Shown: positions 35,540 through 43,851 of the stretch, piece by piece
Numbering within the stretch: position 1 is the stretch's first letter
Layout of the letters: each line of letters opens with the position of its first letter
The notes under the pieces: generated by a model
What the model saw: only the letters and a program-made list of their open reading frames with translations
Database searches by the model: none
Told to the model about the DNA's origin: nothing
Program-made: the position numbers and the translations under genes
Source: Seonamhaeicola sp.
Lineage (GTDB): Bacteria > Bacteroidota > Bacteroidia > Flavobacteriales > Flavobacteriaceae
Direction: 5' to 3'
Length of the DNA: 64,000 nucleotides
NCBI RefSeq assembly: GCF_028281565.1
Contig: NZ_JANQJQ010000006.1
Span: 124,001-188,000 of the forward strand

Positions 35540-36007
35540 TTAATTGCTTTTAACTGCTTTTAGCAAGGACAATACAATCCCCAGGTGAATACCTTCGTGA
35601 AACAGTATAAACTGTAAGGCTTCCTCAATGTTTGTCAGAGTATTTCCGGTTGTTGAAACCGTATATTCCTTGAAGTCTTTGTACAGGCCGCTTTTATAAT
35701 CTTCAGAAGTTTTATCAATGGTAGCCTGTAATAAGGCTTTTATTTCATTAACTTCTTCCTGGGCAATCGTTCCCTCTGGTTTTGTACCTTTCTTATATTT
35801 TTCAATTAGGTCATCATTCACAACTGTTGGCAGGCCTGATAATCTGTTTCCTAATAATTGTTCGGTAACCAGAATATGACCAATATTCCAGATGATATTA
35901 TTATTGAATCCCTCAGGGGTTTTATTTAGGTCTTCTAATGAGGTGTTCTCTAAGATTCTTTTGAAAGATTTTCGTGTATTTTGCAAAATGTCCAATGAAA
36001 AAGCCAT
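35540..36007 (-). CDS. DinB-family protein (putative metal-dependent four-helix-bundle enzyme)
   Basis: 155 residues with the DinB/YfiT metal histidines: WNIGHILVTEQLL (first His) and FHEGIHLGIVLSLL (HxxxH near the C-terminus). Family members are thiol-dependent transferases or are uncharacterised; despite the name they are not polymerases. The stop is 8 bp from that of the convergent gene at 34702. It is divergent from the ArsC-like gene. Function unknown. Confidence 0.87.
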   Translation of the reverse strand: MAFSLDILQNTRKSFKRILENTSLEDLNKTPEGFNNNIIWNIGHILVTEQLLGNRLSGLPTVVNDDLIEKYKKGTKPEGTIAQEEVNEIKALLQATIDKTSEDYKSGLYKDFKEYTVSTTGNTLTNIEEALQFILFHEGIHLGIVLSLLKAVKSN

Positions 36008-36083
36008 GGTCTTTAATTTTTGGTCAAATATAGTTTTTAAATGATATTATAGGTCTTATTTTTGTTACAAATAGTCCATGTAA

Positions 36084-36434
36084 ATGAAAAAAGTATATTA
36101 CCTGAAAACTTGCAGTACCTGTATTCGAATTTTAAAGGAATTGAACCTTTCTTCGGATTTTGTTCTGCAGGATATAAAAACGGAGCCCATTACCGTTAAA
36201 CAGTTGGAGGCGATGCATGCCTTATCTGGAAGTTATGAAGCTTTATTTAGCAAACGCTCAAAGCTGTACAAGGAAATGGGCCTAAAGGACCAAAACTTGA
36301 CGGAAAAAGATTTTAAGCACTATATATTAGAGCATTATACCTTTCTAAGCCGTCCGGTGTTTATAATAGATAATAACATTTTTATTGGGAACTCTAAAAA
36401 GAACGTGGAAGCTGTAAAAGCAGCTACTAGCTAG
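36084..36434 (+). CDS. ArsC/Spx-family thioredoxin-fold protein
   Basis: 116 residues with a CSTC motif near the N-terminus (YLKTCSTCIRILKELN), the pattern EPITVKQLEAMHALSGSYEALFSKRS and the end LSRPVFIIDNNIFIGNSKKNVE, as in ArsC/Spx/YffB proteins. Either arsenate reduction or a regulatory Spx-like role is possible. No ars genes are nearby, so I do not assign arsenate reductase. Confidence 0.85.
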   Translation: MKKVYYLKTCSTCIRILKELNLSSDFVLQDIKTEPITVKQLEAMHALSGSYEALFSKRSKLYKEMGLKDQNLTEKDFKHYILEHYTFLSRPVFIIDNNIFIGNSKKNVEAVKAATS

Positions 36435-36437
36435 AAC

Positions 36438-37238
36438 CTATTTTTGTTTATTGAAAAACACCAGGGTTTTTTCAACATGTTTTATCCAGTACGACCATTC
36501 GTGTCCACCATCAAATTCTTCATAAATGTGTTCAATATTTAAATCATTGAGTTCTTTATGAAGTAGCCTGTTGGGTTCAATAAGTTCATCTGTTACACCG
36601 CAATCAAACCTTAGTTTGGGCAATTTGTCCTGATTTAATTTAATACAATCAATAACATCCGGTAAGTCATTGTTATTGAGGTATGCTTCAAGTGGTTCTT
36701 CAACGAATAAAGCCATTTGTTCCAATTTAGTTATGGAACTATGACCGGAAATCGCTTTGAACTTTTCCGGGAATCTAGCCCCTAAGCTTAAAGCACCATA
36801 ACCGCCCATAGAAAGACCACCAATACAAGTTGCGATAGAATTTTTGGCTTCCTGGATGTTTTCTTTTATAGCGGTAACCACGTCATTGACAATCCAATGG
36901 TCAAATTTTTTTGAATGATGGGAGAAGTAAGCAGAACCATCACCCCATAAACCATCGGAAGGCATAGCAATAATAGCGGGCTCAATAGTTTTATTACTTA
37001 TCAGTTTTTCCGCTGCCTTATGGGCACCGCCTTTCATGGCCCAAATCCAAGCGCTACCATAAACACCATGCAATAAGATATAAATAGGAAGGCCATCAAC
37101 GCCTTCTTCAACCTTGGGGATATATAAACAAATATCACCACGGCCCAATAGGTTAGGTGTTTTTACGGTTAAAAAACGAAGCCCTTGAGACTCAAAAGGC
37201 GCATCCGATAATTCTATGGTTCTATAGCTACCTTGCAT
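36438..37238 (-). CDS. Esterase of the EstD/S-formylglutathione hydrolase type
   Basis: 266 residues, alpha/beta hydrolase. The oxyanion region is ILLHGVYGSAWIW, the nucleophile is Ser143 in CIGGLSMGGYGALS, and the catalytic His is in FDGGHEWSYWI near residue 250. It resembles S-formylglutathione hydrolases and related esterases. It starts 1 bp after the ADH stop and ends the P450-ferredoxin-reductase-ADH-esterase series. In that setting it would fit hydrolysis of S-formylthiol to formate during disposal of formaldehyde (inference). Another possibility is deacetylation of a sugar. Confidence 0.8.
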   Translation of the reverse strand: MQGSYRTIELSDAPFESQGLRFLTVKTPNLLGRGDICLYIPKVEEGVDGLPIYILLHGVYGSAWIWAMKGGAHKAAEKLISNKTIEPAIIAMPSDGLWGDGSAYFSHHSKKFDHWIVNDVVTAIKENIQEAKNSIATCIGGLSMGGYGALSLGARFPEKFKAISGHSSITKLEQMALFVEEPLEAYLNNNDLPDVIDCIKLNQDKLPKLRFDCGVTDELIEPNRLLHKELNDLNIEHIYEEFDGGHEWSYWIKHVEKTLVFFNKQK

Positions 37239-37239
37239 A

Positions 37240-38373
37240 TTAAAACACTATTACACCTTTGGCGTTTTTACCTGCTAGCATATCGTCAAAAGCTTGTTGC
37301 AGGTTTTCTAACGGATAGGTTCTGGTAATCATTTCATCCAGCATCAATTCGCCTTTATCGAACAGGGCTTCTAACTTTGGAAAATCCATTTCTGGTCTGG
37401 CAGCACCGTATAAGGGATTGATATAAATTTTATCCCACTCAAACAAGCGCATATCGATGGTGATTTCCTCTTCGATACCACTTACCTGAACGGCGGTTCC
37501 TGCATTACGTATCATGGCTAAAGGGGCAGCTCCTAAGGCAGGAACGGCGGTACATTCAAAAGAAAAATCGGCCCCTCTACCGCCTGTCATTGCTTTTACT
37601 TTTTCTGAAGCCTGCATTAAGCCTTTATCTTCTCTGTCTGCAAGAATCACATCTGTAGCTCCAAATTCTTGTGCCAATTTCAAACGGTTTTCGTTGATGT
37701 CTATCGCTATGATTTTGGCAGCTCCTGAAATCCTGGCTGCTTGAATAACGTTCAGTCCAACACCCCCTGTTCCTAAGACCACAACTGAACTACCCATGGT
37801 TACTTTTGCCGAATTGAATACCGATCCACAACCAGTCATGACACCACAACAAACGATTGAGGCAGATTCAAAAGATAGTTTTTTACTTGTTTTTTTAACG
37901 CAGGCGGAAGCACGTACTAATGAATATTCTGATAAGGTGCCAATGTTGAAAGAACGTTCAATAGGCTCGCCATTCCAAGTGGTGCCTTCTATAGCAACAT
38001 GCCCGCCAGGTAGTTTGCCAGCATGATTCGCAATTACCGGTGAATTTGTCTCACAGATGTGTTGATTGCCTTCCTGACATTGGAAGCATGTGTAACATGG
38101 TGTAGCCCAGTTTAAAATCACTTCATCACCCACTTTTACATTAGTTACTTCTGACCCTACTGCTTCAACTATGCCGGCGCCTTCATGCCCCAAAATAATA
38201 GGCATGCCCCATGTTAAAGAATCATGATCCGTATGACATAGACCAGAAGCCTTGATTTTAACCAGAACCTCATCTTTTTCAGGTTTACTTTTTACTTTGA
38301 TTGTTTCTATGGTGAACTTGCCATCTCCAACTGAAATGGCAGCTTTACAGGTTATTGTATTTTCTGTACTCAT
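37240..38373 (-). CDS. Zinc-dependent alcohol dehydrogenase, class III/formaldehyde dehydrogenase-like
   Basis: A 377-residue medium-chain dehydrogenase. Catalytic zinc ligands lie in GLCHTDH and GHEGAGIVEAVGSEV. The structural zinc lobe is CYTCFQCQEGNQHIC, with the cysteine spacing of class I/III ADHs. The Rossmann motif is VVLGTGGVGLNVIQAA. In porphyran-using Flavobacteria a homologous ADH beside the P450 has been connected with formaldehyde detoxification. That role suits this gene, which sits 19 bp after the reductase gene and directly before the esterase. Confidence 0.88.
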   Translation of the reverse strand: MSTENTITCKAAISVGDGKFTIETIKVKSKPEKDEVLVKIKASGLCHTDHDSLTWGMPIILGHEGAGIVEAVGSEVTNVKVGDEVILNWATPCYTCFQCQEGNQHICETNSPVIANHAGKLPGGHVAIEGTTWNGEPIERSFNIGTLSEYSLVRASACVKKTSKKLSFESASIVCCGVMTGCGSVFNSAKVTMGSSVVVLGTGGVGLNVIQAARISGAAKIIAIDINENRLKLAQEFGATDVILADREDKGLMQASEKVKAMTGGRGADFSFECTAVPALGAAPLAMIRNAGTAVQVSGIEEEITIDMRLFEWDKIYINPLYGAARPEMDFPKLEALFDKGELMLDEMITRTYPLENLQQAFDDMLAGKNAKGVIVF

Positions 38374-38392
38374 GTAATTGTACGGTTTTATA

Positions 38393-39643
38393 TTATTCAG
38401 CTAAAAAGCTATTGGGTTTAAATGGTATAGCTAAATCCGCTAATTTGGATTTATCTAATTTTTGTCCGGATTTAATAAATCTGGTACCTAAAACATAGGC
38501 TTTGGCAAAGTTTACCGCATCAACGGCCAGTAACTCATCATCTTTGAAGTACCATGCAGAAAAACTGTTGTCTGCTTCTTCATCTCTAATTACAATATCG
38601 TTAAAGCCATTGGATAAGCCTACCATTTGAAGTTTTACATCAAACTGATCTGACCAAAACCAGGGAATGGTATCATAAACTACGTCTTCTCCACAAATGG
38701 CTTTAGCAGCAGCTTTTCCTTGGTCAACGGCATTTTGAACAGATTCTAAGCGTATGTTACACTTATAATGTGGATTATAATGATAGGTACAATCCCCTAT
38801 AGCGTAAATGTTCTCGTCATTGGTTCTGGCAGTTTCATCAACTTTAATACCGTTATCAATGTCTAATCCGGCTTCTGCAGCCAATTCTGTGTTTACGCGA
38901 ATACCAACACCAACAACAATTAAATCGGCTTCAAATTTTGTGTCATCGTCACATATCACAAGGTTGCTATGACCATTTTGTTCTATAGAAACTACATTTT
39001 TACTGGTTATAACATCAACATCATTGTTTTGATGTAGCTTCGTGAAAAACTCAGACATCACGGGAGCAGTAACTCGAGCAAGAATACGTTCTTCACGTTC
39101 TAAAACGACAACGGAGGCTCCCAGTTTCTTGAGGGAAGCGGCCGTTTCCAAGCCGATATAACCACCACCAATGACTACCACACGTTTTTTTCCGGAAGCA
39201 TTAAATGCTTTTCTGATATTAACGGCATCTTCGGCGGTTCGCATGGGGAACAGGTTTTTGGCCGTATCAATGCCCTTAATTGGCGGAATAAACGGTCTGG
39301 CCCCGGTGGCAATTATTAATTTATCATAAGACTGAACAGCCCCATCACTTAATGAAATGGCCTTGTCATTACGATTGATATTTTCAACGGCTATCCCAAG
39401 TTTTAGGGTAACCTGATCTGTTTCGTAGTTTTCCCTTGGGAACAGTAAACTCTGTTCGGTGCCTGCATCGCTTGTTAAATACGCTTTCGATAATGGAGGG
39501 CGGTGATACGGGAATTCTTTATCGATATCATAAAGGATAATCTGGCCTTCCCAGCCTTCACGGCGAAGGTTAAAGGCAAAATTTACACCCGCATGACTTG
39601 CCCCGATAACAACGCATACCTGACTCTTGGTTGTAGCGGACAT
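38393..39643 (-). CDS. Ferredoxin reductase (putidaredoxin-reductase-like, FAD/NADH)
   Basis: 416 residues. The FAD motif is VVIGASHAGVNFAFNLR at the N-terminus, the NAD motif VVVIGGGYIGLETAASLKKLG around residue 155, and the second FAD motif IYAIGDCTYHYN. It belongs to the putidaredoxin/rubredoxin reductase group, which passes electrons from NADH to a [2Fe-2S] ferredoxin. The gene lies 6 bp after the ferredoxin gene, which in turn follows the P450, so the three make a class I P450 electron chain. Confidence 0.92.
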   Translation of the reverse strand: MSATTKSQVCVVIGASHAGVNFAFNLRREGWEGQIILYDIDKEFPYHRPPLSKAYLTSDAGTEQSLLFPRENYETDQVTLKLGIAVENINRNDKAISLSDGAVQSYDKLIIATGARPFIPPIKGIDTAKNLFPMRTAEDAVNIRKAFNASGKKRVVVIGGGYIGLETAASLKKLGASVVVLEREERILARVTAPVMSEFFTKLHQNNDVDVITSKNVVSIEQNGHSNLVICDDDTKFEADLIVVGVGIRVNTELAAEAGLDIDNGIKVDETARTNDENIYAIGDCTYHYNPHYKCNIRLESVQNAVDQGKAAAKAICGEDVVYDTIPWFWSDQFDVKLQMVGLSNGFNDIVIRDEEADNSFSAWYFKDDELLAVDAVNFAKAYVLGTRFIKSGQKLDKSKLADLAIPFKPNSFLAE

Positions 39644-39649
39644 AATTAA

Positions 39650-39958
39650 TTATTTAGCAACGGTCAACACAAGCCCGTCCAGGGCATCGCTCACTTTTAA
39701 CTGACATGATAAACGACTGTACTCACTAACGTTTTCATCAAATTCCAACATGTCATTTTCTAATTCATCCGGGGCACCTGTTACATTCCATTGATCCGGA
39801 TTCACATGCACATGACATGTAGCACATGAGCAAACACCCCCACAATCGCCATCAATACCTTTGATTTTATTTTGAACTGCTAATTCCATAACAGATCCGT
39901 TAGTTCCTTCTACTGTAGTTGTTTTTCCGTCGCTGGTTTTAAATGTTATTTTTGCCAT
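39650..39958 (-). CDS. [2Fe-2S] ferredoxin of the adrenodoxin/putidaredoxin type
   Basis: 102 residues. The cluster ligands are in GDCGGVCSCATCHVHV (C-x5-C-x2-C) with the fourth Cys in RLSCQL about 36 residues later. The acidic surface EELENDMLEFDENVSEYS near the third ligand is typical of P450-partner ferredoxins. It lies between the P450 and reductase genes (23 bp and 6 bp spacers). Confidence 0.95.
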   Translation of the reverse strand: MAKITFKTSDGKTTTVEGTNGSVMELAVQNKIKGIDGDCGGVCSCATCHVHVNPDQWNVTGAPDELENDMLEFDENVSEYSRLSCQLKVSDALDGLVLTVAK

Positions 39959-39981
39959 TTTTAGTGTTTTAATGTTTTATT

Positions 39982-41142
39982 TTAAAGTTTGTTAAATTTT
40001 ACCTGAATGCTATCGAACCCGACTTTACGTTCAAACTCATCAAGGTCTTCTATATTTTCCTTACAACCTAAAATTTCCATAGATTTTACTTTTTGAGTAA
40101 GGGTAGTCAAAAGGACTTTCATGATTTGACGGGCATGGGTAGCCCCTAAACAATTATGGGTTCCAAAGCCAAATGCTACATGCGGATTTACTTTTCGGTC
40201 CAGAACCACTTCATTAGCATTTTCAAAAACGCGTTCATCTCTGTTGGCAGCGGCCCAGCACATAGAGATTCTACTTTGTGCTTTTACGGCATGTTCGCAA
40301 ACTTGAGTATCTTCTGTTACCACACGCCCCATTTGTGTCAGTGGTGAAAAGTAACGGATCAACTCTTCAATGGCGGTATTCATTATTTCCGGCTCATCAC
40401 GTAAGCGTTGTAATGATGCCGGGTGGTCCGCAAAATAGGCTATAGAATTGGTAACCGCATTAATAACCGTATCCCTACCACCTGCAAAAGTCAATACCAG
40501 AACACCTTTTACCTCTTCCTTGGTCATTTTTTTACCATGAACTTCTGAGGCCAATAGCACCGAGTATAAGTCATCCCCCGGATTGGCAATAGCTTTGTCT
40601 ATTTGGGCATCTATATAATCGTATAGTATGTTGGCTTTATCGGCATCCAAAGCGGTGTCTTCACTTCTGAATACATGGGTTCCCCAGGATATCCATAACT
40701 CGGACTCCTCATAAGGGATGTTTAGTAAAAGTGTCAAAGCTCTGGATTGTAATTTTAAAGAGAATTCTTCTACAACCTCTAAGCTGCCTTTTTCTAAAGC
40801 TTCATCTACAACCCCGTTAATTATATCGGTCAATTGGGCCTGATAAGCGTCTTCCAGAGGACGCTTAAACCAAGGGTCCAATAAGTCTCTATAACCTTTA
40901 TGTTCCGGTGGGTCCACTTCAAAAGGAATTTGACGTGTCTCTCTAATGTGAACTTCAGAAGGTATTACAATACGTCCAACTTCTTCACCACCAGATTGAA
41001 AGGTCTTCCAGTTATGTGCGCATTTACGAACATCTTTATGGCCAAGTACCATTACAACCGGGTCATTCTGATCGTTCATTTCACCAAAACCTTTACCTTC
41101 TCTGGCTTCTTTAAACGGGTCTGAAAGTGTGCTTTTTTTCAT
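39982..41142 (-). CDS. Cytochrome P450, probable 6-O-methyl-galactose O-demethylase
   Basis: A 386-residue soluble bacterial P450. The heme ligand is Cys331 in FGFGTHNCLGATHARQ; the I-helix motif is FAGGRDTV (Thr225) and the ExxR pair is Glu260/Arg263. There is no membrane anchor. P450s in this setting, with ferredoxin, reductase and ADH inside an agar/porphyran locus, demethylate 6-O-methyl-D-galactose in Zobellia and Formosa, giving galactose and formaldehyde. The assignment here rests on context plus family type; substrate residues cannot be checked by eye. The gene heads a minus-strand operon opposite an AraC-type regulator. Confidence 0.88.
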   Translation of the reverse strand: MKKSTLSDPFKEAREGKGFGEMNDQNDPVVMVLGHKDVRKCAHNWKTFQSGGEEVGRIVIPSEVHIRETRQIPFEVDPPEHKGYRDLLDPWFKRPLEDAYQAQLTDIINGVVDEALEKGSLEVVEEFSLKLQSRALTLLLNIPYEESELWISWGTHVFRSEDTALDADKANILYDYIDAQIDKAIANPGDDLYSVLLASEVHGKKMTKEEVKGVLVLTFAGGRDTVINAVTNSIAYFADHPASLQRLRDEPEIMNTAIEELIRYFSPLTQMGRVVTEDTQVCEHAVKAQSRISMCWAAANRDERVFENANEVVLDRKVNPHVAFGFGTHNCLGATHARQIMKVLLTTLTQKVKSMEILGCKENIEDLDEFERKVGFDSIQVKFNKL

Positions 41143-41347
41143 CTTTACAGTTTAGTTTTATCAATTCGGTTCGGAGTAAATCCACTCTATGGATTCCTCA
41201 TTTTTTAAAGTGTGTTTAGGGCGAACAAACTTTCAAGGATACAAATATTGCCATTAAATACATATGATAATTATCTTATTTTGCTGAATAAGTAAACTAT
41301 TTTGCGTTATATTTTATATTTTGCTTAAAATTTAGGCATAATAGACT

Positions 41348-42187
41348 ATGAAACCGGTATTAGAGCAAATAAAATTAGGTGAAAAGAGATCTATTCTGGC
41401 TTTCAAATATTCGGGAGAAGATTTTGATGCGCCGTGGCATTTTCATCCGCAACATGAGCTTACTTTTATAACTAAAAGTGTAGGGACAAAATTTATTGGT
41501 GATTATGTGGGCTCTTATCAACCCGGTGAGTTGGTGTTATTACGATCTTATTTACCACATTGTTGGAAAAATTTCCAGGAGCAGGAAAAACCGGAATCCA
41601 TAGTTATTCATTGGAACAAAGGTATTTATTCCAGAGTACCTGAACTTGAAGATTTGTTTAATATGTTAAAAGCGGCTTCCAGGGGCATTATCTTTTCTGC
41701 TGAAGATGTGGTACGTTTAAAACCCGGAATTGAACATTTATTGGATGTAAGAGGGCACACCTTGTATCTCAATTTATTGGAATTGCTGTTGGATCTATCC
41801 AAATGCAAATTCAAATACTTATCTCACGCTAGTTTTGAAGATGATATTCCAACAGAATACGGTAGTAGAATGTCTAAGATCCATGATTTTATAGAAGCGA
41901 ATTATCAGCGCAAAATATTTTTAAAGGAAATGGCAGATCTGGTAAATATGTCTGAACATTCATTTTCTCGCTTTTTTAGTAAGATGATGGGCAGGCCTTT
42001 TTTTACATTTTTAAACGAATACCGAATCAATATTGCCAGCAGAATGTTAATTGATACCGATTGGTCTGTTGCCCAAATTGGTTTTGCATGCGGCTATGAA
42101 TCATTGCCCTTCTTTCATAAGCAGTTTAAAAAGGTAAAACATGTTACGCCTAATAAGTATAGGAGTAAACATTTGGCCAATAGCTAA
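41348..42187 (+). CDS. AraC-family transcriptional regulator
   Basis: 279 residues. An N-terminal cupin-like sugar-sensing region (FDAPWHFHPQHELTFI, YQPGELVLLRSYLPHCW) precedes a C-terminal double helix-turn-helix from about residue 175: IFLKEMADLVNMSEHSFSRFF and SVAQIGFACGYESLPFFHKQFKK. It is divergent from the P450 operon across a 205-bp gap and likely controls it, perhaps with galactose or 6-O-methyl-galactose as signal (inference). A strong terminator follows. Confidence 0.92.
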   Translation: MKPVLEQIKLGEKRSILAFKYSGEDFDAPWHFHPQHELTFITKSVGTKFIGDYVGSYQPGELVLLRSYLPHCWKNFQEQEKPESIVIHWNKGIYSRVPELEDLFNMLKAASRGIIFSAEDVVRLKPGIEHLLDVRGHTLYLNLLELLLDLSKCKFKYLSHASFEDDIPTEYGSRMSKIHDFIEANYQRKIFLKEMADLVNMSEHSFSRFFSKMMGRPFFTFLNEYRINIASRMLIDTDWSVAQIGFACGYESLPFFHKQFKKVKHVTPNKYRSKHLANS

Positions 42188-42189
42188 AA

Positions 42190-42217
42190 AAAAGGAAAGC
42201 GTTATACTTTCCTTTTT
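42190..42217. terminator. Bidirectional terminator between the AraC gene and the SusCD operon
   Basis: AAAAGGAAAG/CTTTCCTTTT, a perfect 10-bp stem (42190-42199 and 42207-42216) with A- and T-runs on either side, stops both convergent transcripts. Confidence 0.88.
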
Positions 42218-42246
42218 AAATCAAACTACTAAACTAACTAAATAAT

Positions 42247-43836
42247 CTAAGGTCTACTGGTTAATTTATAGACTGTTATGTCATCCATGTAAAACTTAAG
42301 TCTTTCAGTATTGGTATTAATCCCTCTTATCATATAAGATACGTCTCCCGAGGCTGCAAATTGAACCACGGCAGAACTATAGAACCATTGCCCGACTGGT
42401 GTGGCAGGCGTGAACGTTACATTATCCCCAATGCCCCAATTGGTGCCAGGTGTCCAGTACATTCTAATGTTGGCCTCGCCTGTAATGTTTCCTAAATCTT
42501 CAACATAGATCCAGGCTCCCATTTCGTAGTTGGCCCCAGATTCTACCGGGAAGGTAATATTATTGCCTCCGGCATCTCTATGCCCCATGATCATACCACC
42601 ATTAGGCCTAAACTCAATATACATACTTTTATCTCCTGTTCGCGCTCTGTCAAAAGACACATTGTAATCATATTCGCCCCATTGGCCGCCCCACCAGAGG
42701 TAAGGCCAATTGCTGTCTTCCGAAGTTTCAAAGGAATAATCTACATCAGTACTTTCAAGAACATTGGTCTTAATGAAATCAGTTAATACGGCATCTGTTA
42801 TAGCTGTAGAGGCTACAGCGTCTAACGTACTTAGTAATCCAGGGGTGTACGATACTTTAACCGTATCATCATTATACATGAGCTCATTGGCTAATTCAAT
42901 TACTAATACGTTACCCTCTTCAGAGTCTACAAGCACACTGGCTATTTCGGGATTTAAAACAGCACCTCCTGCGGTTTCAATAGTAACTGAAAAGTTATTT
43001 TTGTTAACAGTTTCCGGGTTCATTTCCCTACTAAACTCTAAACCAATTTTGGTTTGGTATTCTTTTTCAAACACTCTGTCCAATGTAACGGGCTCGGTTG
43101 ATGGAATTACTTTTATAAAGTTTTCTATAAAAATGGTATCGGCATCAGTAGGTCTGGCCCTGGATGCGATGTATTGTAAATCCCATGTACCCAGCTTGCT
43201 GAATCGCATATCTACTTCGGCCCCGTCACTCGTTTCTAGAGATGTTGGTTTTCCTCCGGCAGAAGACCAAACAATTTCCTGAGGTTCTCCTATAGCACTA
43301 TAAGTCAATCTAACATATTTACTTGCCGTAAGTTCATTCTCGGCATTGTTAGACATGTTCAAAGCGTCACCTGTTGAGCCATCTTCGTTTATGTAATAGG
43401 CTTGGATGTTAGACTCCACCCAATCCAAAACCGTTACTACTATGGTGGTATCCAGTTCTCTTCCAGCTATGGGTGATTGACTATCTTCATTGGGATAAAC
43501 ATCACCTTTAAAGGTTTGATTAAGATTTATGTTGTAAATACCGGGCTTATAAAATAAACCCTTTATGACATCTTTTGGAGATGTATTCCCGTCTTCACCT
43601 GCTATTCTGGCGGCACTTAAATCTTCAGGAAAAGACCAGGTTCTTGATTGAACCCCCCTTGATAAGTCACCAAAATCAATATGGCCACCTGGATTTATGG
43701 TGTTGTCAAAGTTCATTTCTGAAGTTACTATAACTCTATGGTTTGGTTCAACCAAACTAACCGAGTCATCTTCAAAACAACCAACAAACAAGATGGTTGT
43801 GAGAAAAAATAAGGTTAAAAATTTAATACTTTTCAT
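42247..43836 (-). CDS. Surface lipoprotein in SusE position with C-terminal carbohydrate-binding-like domain
   Basis: 529 residues. The lipobox is FVGC (Cys20) followed by acidic FEDDS, a surface-export-type signal. A PKD-like domain covers about residues 35-140, a second immunoglobulin-like part to about 240, a SwmB-like bacterial Ig domain about 250-350 (FSREMNPETVNKNNFSVTIE) and a jelly-roll domain about 365-529 (SFETSEDSNWPYLWWGGQWGEYDYNVSFDRARTGDKSMYIEF). The last resembles family 4/11-type carbohydrate-binding modules. It follows susD by 15 bp. It probably binds agar or porphyran chains at the surface; no catalytic domain is seen. Confidence 0.8.
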   Translation of the reverse strand: MKSIKFLTLFFLTTILFVGCFEDDSVSLVEPNHRVIVTSEMNFDNTINPGGHIDFGDLSRGVQSRTWSFPEDLSAARIAGEDGNTSPKDVIKGLFYKPGIYNINLNQTFKGDVYPNEDSQSPIAGRELDTTIVVTVLDWVESNIQAYYINEDGSTGDALNMSNNAENELTASKYVRLTYSAIGEPQEIVWSSAGGKPTSLETSDGAEVDMRFSKLGTWDLQYIASRARPTDADTIFIENFIKVIPSTEPVTLDRVFEKEYQTKIGLEFSREMNPETVNKNNFSVTIETAGGAVLNPEIASVLVDSEEGNVLVIELANELMYNDDTVKVSYTPGLLSTLDAVASTAITDAVLTDFIKTNVLESTDVDYSFETSEDSNWPYLWWGGQWGEYDYNVSFDRARTGDKSMYIEFRPNGGMIMGHRDAGGNNITFPVESGANYEMGAWIYVEDLGNITGEANIRMYWTPGTNWGIGDNVTFTPATPVGQWFYSSAVVQFAASGDVSYMIRGINTNTERLKFYMDDITVYKLTSRP

Positions 43837-43851
43837 AATTCATACAATTTT

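Noticed and set aside
36084-36434. Naming the CSTC protein arsenate reductase
   Set aside because: The family also includes Spx-like regulators and no arsenic resistance genes are nearby.
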